NCBI GenBank assembly: GCA_963693315.1
Contig: OY856186.1
Location: 298,288,452-298,352,451, forward strand
DNA: 64,000 nt
Source of the DNA: Diogma glabrata
Lineage: Eukaryota > Arthropoda > Insecta > Diptera > Cylindrotomidae
Reading direction: 5' to 3'
The notes under the pieces were generated by a model. The model saw only the letters and a program-made list of their open reading frames with translations, was not told the DNA's origin and ran no database searches. Position 1 is the first letter of the stretch; every line of letters begins with the position of its first letter. The position numbers were made by a program, and so were the translations under genes. Shown here in pieces: positions 54,300 through 64,000 of the stretch.

Positions 54300-54560
54300 T
54301 CTACAGTCGCAAAGTTGAGCCACGGAGTTCATTATTGGTGACCGTGACCTTTCGAAATTTCACATTTTACTGCCCTTAGGCAATTTAAATTTAATTTTTT
54401 GCTTTATTTTTATTTGAATCTAATCCAATGAAATTCTATAATGCAAGGACATCATTGAATTTTACCAATCAAATTTATTACACTGATAATTTCCCTAGGG
54501 AAATTATTACGAATATTTTTGTTTATAGAAATACATATGAATTAATATAATTATGAATTA
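54300..54560. repeat. Inverted partner of the 55388-56065 repeats
   Basis: The reverse complement of 54360-54500 carries TTGCCTAAGGGCAGT-, GAATTTCATTGGATTAGATT- and ATTGGTAAAATTCAATGATG-like phrases that match the end of the 55388 unit (GAATTTCATTGGTTTAAATT, AAATTGAATGATATCATTA). Confidence 0.5.
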
Positions 54561-54607
54561 TTAAATGTCTTAAGATTTTTTTGTTAAAAGATAATATTTT
54601 TTCAAAT

Positions 54608-54890
54608 ATTTAGTTTTTTTTTAAATGTGTTGTATAGAAGAAATTACAATATATGCCACAACAACAGATGAAAACCTTTTAAGATCAGTCTCCGACAACA
54701 TGCGCTCCAAGGTGTTGATGGACGCAATTTTTTTTTGTTTTATGTTTTTTTTAAGAGTGGATAACTATACAATAAATTTTAGCATAGACTAAAATATGAC
54801 AAGGAATATTCCATAACTAAGATTAAGGATGCTGCCATTAACTGAATACAGTTCATCCCTCAGCACACCTAAAAAAATTAGCTTGGCTGT
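54608..54890 (-). mobile_element. Composite retroposon X, copy X3 (internally shortened)
   Basis: Minus strand: GAGGGATGAACTGTATTCAG, GGCAGCATCCTTAATCTTAG, GGAATATTCCTTGTC, then directly ATAGTTATCCACTC and the LINE-derived tail GCGTCCATCAACACCTTGGA, CGCATGTTGTCGGAGAC, TCTTAAAAGGTTTTCATCTG and GTTGTGGCATATATTG, then poly-A. Same junction order as X1 and X2, with a shorter middle. Confidence 0.7.
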
Positions 54891-55387
54891 TTGATTTAAA
54901 AATCAGACCAATATATATTCATTTAGAATATTCGTGATTCACTTGTTTGTTGCTTGATATTTATTTGGCAATTTCGGTCATTTGCTTTGAATATAAAATT
55001 AAAATGAATTCAATCGAATTTCAAGTACTGAATACCGTTTATGAAATAAATATATATAAAAAATATTTAAAATATCACATTATTATTGGAAACGAACTAT
55101 AAAACCTGAAAATTAAATTTTTATAGAACAAACATCTTTTCTGAAAATTAGATTGACACATCAAATTTGTGTTTTATTGGTACTTTTCTTTCGACCGCAA
55201 ATCTGACTATACTATTTTCTATAAAAATAAGGAATTACATTGTCAATATAATTTAATTTAAAAAAATGTACATTTAAATAAAATCTATTTAAATAAAAAA
55301 CGTTTGAGTATTTACTATAAAAAATATGCGAGTTCTGAATTTTCCCGAAATTTAGCATACATGATGGTAAATTATCAGTTGTAATTT
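54891..55387. other. No gene recognised
   Basis: AT-rich sequence with no frame or repeat partner seen. Confidence 0.4.
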
Positions 55388-56065
55388 CCCAAGGGCGGTG
55401 ACAATTCGAAATAATTTTTTGCTAAAAATTTCGAAAGCAAGTATATTGATAAAAGCACGTTGGCCTACTGTGAAATCAGTTAATTATTTCAAAATTAGAC
55501 TGATAATTTTTAATATTCCAGCCGGCCAGATGTATAAATATTTGTTATTAGTATAATTCAAATGTTATTGGTGAAATTGAATGATATCATTACATTTTAG
55601 AGAATTTCATTGGTTTAAATTAAAATAAAACTAAGGCAAAAAATAGTCAGTAAAAATCTTCCAAGGGCGGTGATAATTCGAAATAATTTGTTGCCAAAAA
55701 TTTCGAAAGTAAGTATATTGAAAATAGCAGAGGCCGTAGGCCGAGGGCTGTTATCAATACCACTTGCTTGAGGAATTTTCCAAAAAATTATGAGAATTTA
55801 TCAACGAACGAGGGGAATTCTTTTAGAAATTTTTTACCATTTTTCATTTCTTTATATATTTTTTATGAATTATACGTTGGCCTACTGCGATATCAGTTCT
55901 TTATTTCAAAATTTATTTGATAATTTTTAATATTCCAGTAGGCCAGACGTATAACTATTTGTTATTAGTATAATTCAAATGTTATTGGTGACATTGAAGG
56001 ATGTCATTACGTTTTAGAGAATTTCATTGGGTTAAATTAAAATAAAACTAAGGCAAAAAATTTTC
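55388..56065 (+). repeat. Direct repeat, two units
   Basis: Unit 1 (55388-55657) and unit 2 (55658-56065) share CCAAGGGCGGTGA.AATTCG, AAAAATTTCGAAAG.AAGTA, ACGTTGGCCTACTG, TATTTGTTATTAGTATAATT and CTAAGGCAAAAAAT. Unit 2 carries a 130-bp insert (about 55735-55873) starting AGAGGCCGTAGGCCGAGGG. No gene. Confidence 0.75.
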
Positions 56066-57125
56066 TTTTAAATTACAATAAAAAATTCAATAAACTTATA
56101 ATCGTATATTATAAAATAAGTATTAAATATGTAAGATAATCAATTTGAAAATTTTAAAATTTCTGAAATAATTATGTGGTTTTCATTACATTAATCCTAT
56201 GGTTCAAGCAAGAGCACTACAACAATGAAGACGTCAAATATGAGTGATTAACTCAAGTTTGAATTATTAACTTTTAAATTATTAAGTGTGAAAAATCCAA
56301 ACCTGGCATTTTTTTGTTAGTAAACAGTAAATATTCAAATGGCTTTTTTATCAAAAAAGAAAATAATAAAAAGGTACTTTTGGGCTTTGCCATATTTGAA
56401 AATTAAATTTTTTAAAATTAAAACAGAGATTTCATGTAAAATAAGTAAAAAATTTCGGTATAATTTTCTTTTATAAAGCTTCATTTAAATATTTTTTAAA
56501 AAAGAAAGTTCAATAGAATCGGTAAGATTGTTTTTAGTAAATGACACGAAGTACAAAATATTTCATAAATCATAACTAATCAAATGCCTTTTTTTTTTCA
56601 AAAACAAAAAATAATTGTCTGTAATTTTATTATGTTTGAAGTACATAATTAAGAAGACTTTGAAATATAGAAAAATAAATGAAAAAAGGTACTTTTTCAT
56701 CACAAGTTTGAGAAATTAAAATTAAAAAAATCATATCAAAATAAAATTGTAATATTTATAAAAGCCTCACGTAGTACCTTTCAGACAAACAAGTATTATT
56801 AAAATCGGTTAGCCGGTTAGCACAATTTAACTTTAAACTTTCCTTGTCTCTAAATTTCTTAACAAATTTCGAGCACTGATTAACGATTAGCGAATTTTCA
56901 AAGAAGTCGAAAAAGCTCGAGTTCACGTCATCGGTGTTTTGATTCGATTTGCCATCTATTAAATATTTTATCATTAATTTGTTATTCGATGCTAAGTTTA
57001 AAATTTTATTATTTTATAAGTAGCAACTTTCTTTGAGTTGAAGTTATTGAAACAATATGATAAAAACTTAGTACCTGTTCTTTTTTCATGTCTTGAAATA
57101 GTTAGTAAACGCTATCTTTTGACTA
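56066..57125. other. No gene recognised
   Basis: AT-rich. The minus frame 56756-56974 (72 codons) has no motif I recognise. Confidence 0.4.
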
Positions 57126-58100
57126 ACAACCCATACAAGTTTGTACAGCTGGTCCAGTAATGGTTAATTTATGGGAGCCAGTAATGCAGCAATGGGCGAG
57201 TACTGGTAACCACGACTGGGCCATTAACATAATTTTACTGGATGATTACTTCGGACAATAAATGGTTTCCATTCATGGGCCAGAGAAAAAACAAAAGCAA
57301 TGGCCCATACAAGGTTGTAGTGTTGGCCTAGTAACGGGCCAATAATGATGACCAGCATTGTAGTAATGACCAAATACAGACAACCATGACTGGGCCGTTA
57401 AAAAAATATACATTATTATCATATGTAAAATTAAATACAAACTAATTTAAAATAAAATAAAAATGACAGAAAAAATTCAAAACTCCCCATATAACTGGTT
57501 CAGTTGCAAGAATGGCTGAGTAATGGCAAATATGACTGCCATTACTCCGCCATTAAAAAAAATATAAAATAATATTTTCATATATAAATTTAAATAAATT
57601 ATTTACAAAATAATTAAAATAAAATAGAAATGAAAATAAATTAAAACATATACCAACCTTTTCTATATTATCATAGTCTTTCAACCGATAAGGCGATAAC
57701 TAAACGATATGTGAATTTTTTCAAACTATCTATTTCTACAAGGGATAATACTCTAGTGAAGTTTTAAAAAAATGAGATAGATCGGCAAATTCATGGCTAC
57801 AGTACTGACCCAATAACAATAGCCAATTAATGTTAACCATTAACAGGCCATTGCTTGACCATTCAAAGTAAACTGCACTGGCAATTTTATATAAATGGTA
57901 GATTGGCCGATTCATGGTTCCAGTAATGACACGATAACAATAGCCAGTTCATGGGCCAGTGCTTGGCCATTCAAAGGTAACAATATACTGGCTATTTTCT
58001 GTAAACCATAGATCGGCCGATGAATGGTTCTAGTATTGGCCCATTAACAATAGCCAAGTACTGTTAACCATTAATGGGCCAGTGCTTAGCCGTATGTCAA
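57126..58100 (+). repeat. Degenerate tandem repeats rich in GGCCATT/CAGTAATGG
   Basis: Three clear units of about 110-120 bp at 57779-58090 share GATCGGCCGATTCATGGTT, CAGTAATGACCCAATAACAA, TAGCCA.TTAATGTTAACCA and GGGCCAGTGCTTGGCC. Looser copies (CATACAAGGTTGTA, CAGTAATGG.CCA, CCATGACTGGGCC.TTAA) occur at about 57140, 57300 and 57490. No coding frame. Confidence 0.7.
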
Positions 58101-59284
58101 TGTCTGGCAAAACCTACTTGGGAAGTTATATTGTTCGTATTTAGATTTTATATCAAATTATATTTTTCGATACAAAAAAATTACAAAACGTATATTTTGT
58201 CCTGAAATAAGCTTACATATCAGGATTGCGCAAAAACGCGCAAGGAATGAATAAAAAATGCAGTTAAAGTTATGATATTTTTTGTTCCAAATTCGGTATG
58301 TTTGTAAAATGTTAACACTTCTCCAAAAACTTGAAAAAATTGTTTTAATTTTATTAAGATTTTTTCTAGAAATGTTAAAATTAAATATTGTTTTGTAAAC
58401 AATTTTGTCATAAAATTTAAGACTAATCGCTGCATGAGAAGCTCCAGAAAACATGATTCCTAGATTTGATCCTTCAAATACCTGTTGAATGGAAATTACC
58501 AAATATTGACACAAAACTTCCTGTTATTACTCTTGTTATTACTTGTTACATCGTTGCACTCTAAATCTTTTTGACGTTTTAAAGTGCTAAACAAGCCTCC
58601 TTAATAAAACTAATAAAACAAAATGATATCACTATTTTCAAACCTATCCTATATTGTAGATGCACTTTTTATAGATAATCACTGAAAAATTCAGTTTGCT
58701 TAACTAATGACTTTTAATTTTACAATGTCCAAAATTTCCTCTTCATTTACAAATGCCTTATATTCCCAACAAAATAAATATTGGATAATTTTCTTTGTTT
58801 AAATTTGTATCTCATTTTTGTAGGCAAATTAAAAAGCATTCTATGGACATAACTTTCTACTTCAAATTTATTAGACGCCATCTATGTTTCAATTTCTTAA
58901 CTTCATTAACAGGTGGCGCAGCCATTATGAACATTTTATACCTTATGCTGAATATTCTTCGATATAGTTTAATTTTTCGAACCACTAAGGTTTCAAAATG
59001 ATATGTATATTGTTGTGGAGTTTTAAAGTCATACTTTCAAAATTTTTTACAACATATTAATAGAGTTCCGAGAAATACCAACGGTATTAACAATAAATAT
59101 ACAACTTTTTTCTTTTGTTATTGCGCATGCTTAAATACAATAATGACTGGTACTGTCCATCTGCTGGTTGAATTTTGATGTACATAATTAATATATGAAG
59201 ATATTGATTGATCATTGAAATTTGTTTTCTTTTGTGAAAATACTGATACTTTAAACAATAAATGCTATTGTTTTCAATTAAAAA
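58101..59284. other. No gene recognised
   Basis: AT-rich. The frames at 58158-58514 (minus) and 58795-59001 (plus) lack family motifs. GACGCCATCTATG (58874) and ACGCCATCTAG (59590) are short repeated words. Confidence 0.4.
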
Positions 59285-59445
59285 CCATCGCATGCAATCG
59301 GCATATTTCGGAGCTTGCCGAACGCAAAAGCGGTCGATTTGAGACAAATCGCAGAACAAATGTTTTCGGGCTCGTCAAGGACAGGCGCCTCACGAAGTAT
59401 AAAATATGTGGTAATCATCACATCGGCGCCGGCCCAGGAACTAAA
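59285..59445 (+). repeat. Half copy of the GTCCCTGGGCC MITE
   Basis: Matches one arm of 16844-17406 at about 17258-17404: GCATATTTCGGAGCTTGCCG, AACGCAAAAGCGGTCGATTT, GGGCTCGTCAAGGACAGGCG, CACGAAGTATAAAATATGTG and GGCCCAGGAACTA. The other arm is absent. Confidence 0.8.
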
Positions 59446-60239
59446 TGCTAAATAAACAAAATGCTAGATTGCTACTGCAAATTAATCATTTGTAGTACTA
59501 AAAATTGTAGACAGTTTTATAACAACATATTCTATCGGCAATGGTAGGAACTATCAAATTATCAACCGCCATATATTAATCAAACTATCAAACGCCATCT
59601 AGATTTTTATTAATGATGTTTGAATATGAAGTTAGTGGATCGCCAGAATAATGCATACCATTATAATTTTATTTTTGTTTCATAAAATTATAGATTTAGA
59701 TTAGTTTCTGTAACAAATTTTTTTAATGCAAAAGTTTAAAAAAACTTTTCTACTACCCAACATAAAAAATCTACTTTCGATGTTTGTTCATTACATCGAA
59801 AACTTCTTTTTCGTTACCAGTGATAAAAAAAACCTATACCAATTACTTTCGTGCCTAGTGACGAAAGTAGTTTTTTAAAAGTCATCTATTTTCTAATTTC
59901 TTAACTAGAATAAACCATCCTAGAATACCCGTTAAGTGAATCAATTCACAATTGATTGAATGAAATAATTTGGTTAGTGTTAATTTGTCTCTGTTGGGAA
60001 GATGACGTTAATTCCGTAAATAAAACTAAAAATTTAGTTTTGAAATATTTACGGACAATAAACATTAAAACTATAAAAATAATAATAGTTAAATATATAA
60101 TAATCATATATTCTTTTTAAATCGTATGATAAAAAACAGTTGGTGTTAAGATATTTAAAAAAAATTATTTCACCTATTTATTTAACAAAAATGAAAAAAA
60201 ATATTTATTTTACGTAAAATAATTTACGCTGTGTTAAAA
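59446..60239. other. No gene recognised
   Basis: AT-rich spacer. CTTTCGATGT and CGTTACCAGTGA near 59770-59830 are not matched elsewhere. No frame. Confidence 0.4.
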
Positions 60240-60930
60240 TATATCAAGAATTTACGTAACGTCATAATACCCATTCAAAAACTAAATCAAAACTGATATT
60301 TTATTTTAAAAATCTGAAATTTAAATTTGATTTTGTTTATGACAAAGTACAAACAAACCGTCTTCAGTTTAGTTATAAGACTACTAGACGCGAAATGCAA
60401 AATACAATGAACCTTTTTTATGTGTTATTTAGTGATTTTAAGAACTTTATAGAGTAAATAGAATAATAATTTAGGATTTTGTAGTGTAAATAGAATAAAA
60501 TAAACATATAACATGAATAACTATTTGTATAGATATGTAAAAAGTTCACGAAAAAAACAATCTGGCTTGTAATTAAAGACAGCTATGTTTATGACATGTA
60601 TGTTTATGACATTGGATAATTTATTCATATTAAGTCATCTATTTTTTAATAGCAGAAATATAAATACACTATAAAATTTCAATTTGTAACAGTGCATGTT
60701 TTAAAATGTGAATTGTATGTAATTATAAATGAATATGTTTATTAATTAATAATTATTTTTAAAAAAGTAGTAGAAAAAGTACAGTCTTCTACGCGCCGAA
60801 AATCATATTTTGAATTTCGCAGCCATTACCAACCTCGGCTATCGCCTCGGCCGGTAAACTATGCTTTCGTTTCAAAATATGTTGTTTTCGGCATCGTTGA
60901 AGAATATACTATTATATATGATAAAAATCA
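60240..60930 (+). repeat. Diverged third copy of the giant palindrome arm
   Basis: Collinear with 18570-19200 of the left arm: GAATTTACGTAACGT, CAAAAACTAAATCAAA, GCGAAATGCAAAA, GTAGTGTAAATAGAATAAAA, TTGGATAATTTATTCATATT, AATTGTATGTAATTATAAAT, GCCGAAAATCATATTTTGAA and AAGAATATACTAT. It contains the GGCTATCGCCTCGGC insert found only in the right arm, so it is closer to that version. Confidence 0.8.
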
Positions 60931-63900
60931 TAGTATATTGTACAACTAGTAGGAACGCGTTATCAAAACAATAGCATAGTCTGCAATCACTCATTTTTTT
61001 TTAAAGTAGTTCATGCGAGGTATACACAATTGTTTTTTGTAACAAATGCACAAAGTTTTATGAATATATTAATGATTATATAATTTATTTAAGAAATTTC
61101 AATCTAAACTAGGGCACTACATCTTCTTTGTATGTTTTGTACTCAAAATTATTACTAATACCAGATTTCAATTTGCTGCTTAAAAAAAATTGACTAATTT
61201 GATTAAGCATGTTTAGTACGGTTTAGCATTAATTGAACACAGTCTTAATGATATATTTTAATACCAATCATACGATACAAATGTGGTGCTTTAGTTTAGA
61301 TTTAAAGTTTAGTATAAATATTTTGATGTGTAACATTTAGTTTTTTGGACGTAATAATTAATATTTTCGCAAAACAAATCTACTAGTTGGAAAAAAAATG
61401 TTTTTAGGTGTAATGTATATGAAAATTTTTTGGCTTTTTTATTTAGAACATAAATGAATATTTTTCCATGTGCATGTGTTATGAAAAAATAATTATCTAT
61501 GAGTTGGTAGTGGGAGAGCAAGCTAAATAACTATTTTTTATAAAAATACAATACAATTTTTACAAAAACAGACCACTTTTATGAATATTCAAATTTGTTT
61601 TTGTTTCATTTAAATTAAATCGAAAAACTAAATTTAAATTATCTTGTAGTCTTAGTCTTCAGTCCTCAGACTTCAAACAAACCTTGTGATCTCGTTTTGG
61701 GAAGTTATTTAAAGCATGGGAATTCGGCTATTAAAATTTAATGTTTTAAATACAAAAATTAAATTGTAGCAACTTTGATGAATTTTATGATATCGAAAAA
61801 AAAATTCAATTGATATGCTTTTACTGGGAATTAAAATTAACCAACAACGGCTTCTATTGGTTCGAGGTTTTTCTGAATATTAATTTCAATTTCGAGTGTT
61901 GAGTGCCCGAGTGACAAAACAAATTGTATTTGAATTCGATGGATCTGATTCCGATTCCTGGTCAGGTAAGAGAGCTTTCTATTATAGAAACTAATAACAA
62001 CACATGGTTTTCAAATAACCCGAATGTAATTTAATATGTATTGCAAAATAAGAAAATTAATGTATGATGATGAACTACATAAAAAATTATTGGTTATATT
62101 AAATTTTCAATTGAATTTCAACCAAACTAGTAAATTTGTTGATTTGTTTAATTAATACAGATGATAGATACTCAAAAACTTAGCCTACGTTCCTCTATAG
62201 AAACACAAATTTAATTTTTAACCTTTTTGTGAAAGTATATTATTTCTAAAAACCTTAAAATCCATCAATAGTTTATTATTTTTGTTTTAATTTGATAAGA
62301 AATTATAAGGTTTGTTAAAAAAATAAGAAAATCTGGTGAGCAGTAGTTAATCAGTATTGATGTAATTATTAAAAAGTTAATACATGGTCACAAAACATTA
62401 TGCACTTTAACCAAAAATGAGCTTTATTCTATTCAATATTTATTGGTTAATGCCATATTCGTAATATTTTGCCGCAAAAATAGCTCATCCGTAGAGGCAT
62501 GTAGAAAAATATTATCACCATAATAATACAAAAATTTACTATCATATTCTAAGCGAAAATCAAAACGATGATGATCTTCCATCTCAAAAACGTTTCAAAA
62601 ATTATGGAACCTCACAAATCCCTTATGATTTTGTCATCATTATAAAATATGATATCCGTCTTTTTTGTTAAATGGGACAATCGCATTACAGTTGTTTAAA
62701 AACGATGTTTTTACATAGACAGTTAAAACTCAGTAAATGCCAATGGAAACATCACAATTACAATATAAATTGATCGTTTTTAAATTAAGCACTGTAACTC
62801 AATAAACTCCTTTCCGTCATGGAAGAACTCCCCTCTATTTTAAATTCGATAGCACAAAATATAAAATAATTTCCAGAAAATTAAAAGTGATAACATTATT
62901 TTTCTCAACACGGTATTCTTTAAAAATATGTTTATCATATTTTTTCGCATCAATTTCCATAGTTCAAAATAAAATGTCAATATTTTTTCATATCAATTTT
63001 TTTGTTGATGTTGGTATTTCCGGTAAGATCCATTTTATAGTATATTTTATTATTTTCAAATGTCATTTTGTTATTTGACATTTACGATAAATGAAAATTT
63101 ATAATATTTACCTTGAGGGAATTATAATAATAGATTTTATTTTATTCACAACGAAAAAAAAAGAAATTGATATACCTATCAAATTCAAAAACATCTTGAT
63201 AGAATTCTTACCTGAGTTTTCTTTTTGGTTTAGCTTTTCTTTTATTTACGTCATCACTTTAGTATATTTTAGAGTGCAGATAAATAAATAAAAAATGTTA
63301 TAAAAATATTAATTTGCACCAATTTAATTAAGAATAAACCAACTAATTATCACATCAAAATTGTTTAAAATTTGAATCACAAATTGAAAAAACTTTCACA
63401 ATCAATTAATTTTTCACTACAGAGGAAAAGCGTCGTTTTTTTAATTAAAATCATAATTAAAATAATTAAAGCGGAAGTTAGATTCACTACAAATAAACGA
63501 ACTACAAAAACAGGTATACTACCAAAAAATATTTTTTTTTAAATGTATATTAATTAAATTCACAAAAAAAAAAATTAATCATGAAGAAAAAAATTGAGGA
63601 AAATTAAAAGAAAATGCATTCACTTGTTACTTATTACAATATGAAGAAAAAAGGAAAAAACTTAAAAGTAGAAAAAATTGTTTAACACAGACTTTACAAG
63701 TCCCGTAAAGACACCGACTGTCAGTAATAGAAAATGTTGGGGGTTTATATACCCTTTTGACAAATAAAATACATTTTATCATAGTAGGGATGTATAGAAT
63801 TTATTGTCGGTTTTCCTTTTCTTATGTTATCACTACATTTTGGAAATATTTTCATTAATTTTCATCTCGTATGCGTTTTTTGTATTTGGTTTCGGTTTGA

Positions 63901-64000
63901 GGGGAAACTCGTTATTTTATGTGTTTGTGAAAATGGAGAAATCCTAGTATTAAGTTTGATTTTGTTCACAATCACCCTGTTTAAAGCTTTTAAGGAAGGA
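60931..64000. other. No gene recognised
   Basis: AT-rich sequence to the window end. The open frames at 61309-61521, 62887-63078 and 63091-63291 are Phe/Ile/Lys-rich with no motif. No repeat partner was spotted. Confidence 0.45.

Noticed and set aside
58158..58514. 118-codon minus frame
   Set aside because: No recognisable domain and an overlapping alternative frame of similar length; not distinguishable from chance in AT-rich DNA.
1..64000. tRNA, rRNA or CRISPR-like arrays
   Set aside because: I looked for tRNA B-box-like words, rRNA core words and regularly spaced short repeats with unique spacers and found none.

Overview
The window is AT-rich eukaryotic DNA with no convincing single-copy host gene. 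It looks like an arthropod (probably insect) intergenic or heterochromatin-like region. The evidence is the mix of non-LTR retrotransposons, Penelope-like elements, a hAT-type DNA transposon, an LTR and many foldback or MITE-like repeats. The organism call is inference from transposon type and base composition; no host marker gene is present.

Layout. (1) 1.5-12.5 kb is a Russian doll. An element with hAT hallmarks (2897-12477, 8-bp target duplication TGCTAGAC, CAGTGGCGTAGC ends) contains a CR1/Daphne-like LINE on the minus strand. That LINE is split exactly by a 5.4-kb transposon with CACAGAGAG ends (4308-9739). The transposon holds a decayed intron-bearing gene, a LINE-leader-like repeat and a further MITE. 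Two copies of another LINE's 3' end lie at 1.6-2.2 and 10.9-11.7 kb. (2) 14.5-17.5 kb holds an LTR fragment, a perfect 46-bp-stem hairpin, a 9-bp tandem array and nested inverted-repeat elements. (3) 17.5-29.3 kb is a giant inverted repeat with arms of about 3 kb or more and a spacer of about 360 bp. Its left arm is interrupted by about 4.4 kb that includes a nearly intact LINE reverse transcriptase, itself split by a solo LTR with a CTAT target duplication. (4) 30.5-39.0 kb is framed by inverted arms carrying TATA and AATAAA signals. Inside are a Penelope-like GIY-YIG fragment, two opposed copies of a composite retroposon (called X here) whose 3' tail comes from the LINE of regions 1 and 3, and a broken I/R1-group LINE (endonuclease, RT, RNase H). 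(5) 39.2-41.1 kb is an RTE-type LINE relic. 41.2-41.9 kb is a foldback element. 42.5-43.7 kb is a second Penelope-like relic, and 46.4-47.1 kb is a decayed RNase H domain. (6) 49.2-51.2 kb is a 2-kb Penelope-like element with inverted pseudo-LTRs, each bearing a hammerhead-ribozyme-like core. (7) 51.2-60.9 kb holds more inverted and tandem repeats, including a 1.7-kb element with TTAT target duplication, a third X copy and a diverged copy of the giant palindrome arm. 60.9-64 kb shows nothing recognisable.

No coding region here looks fully intact. The best preserved are the GIY-YIG frame at 50645-51040 and the RT of LINE copy B, which has one in-frame TGA. The interest lies in the architecture: nested insertions with recoverable empty sites, ribozyme-bearing Penelope elements, a LINE-tailed non-autonomous family, and a palindrome able to make long hairpin RNA.
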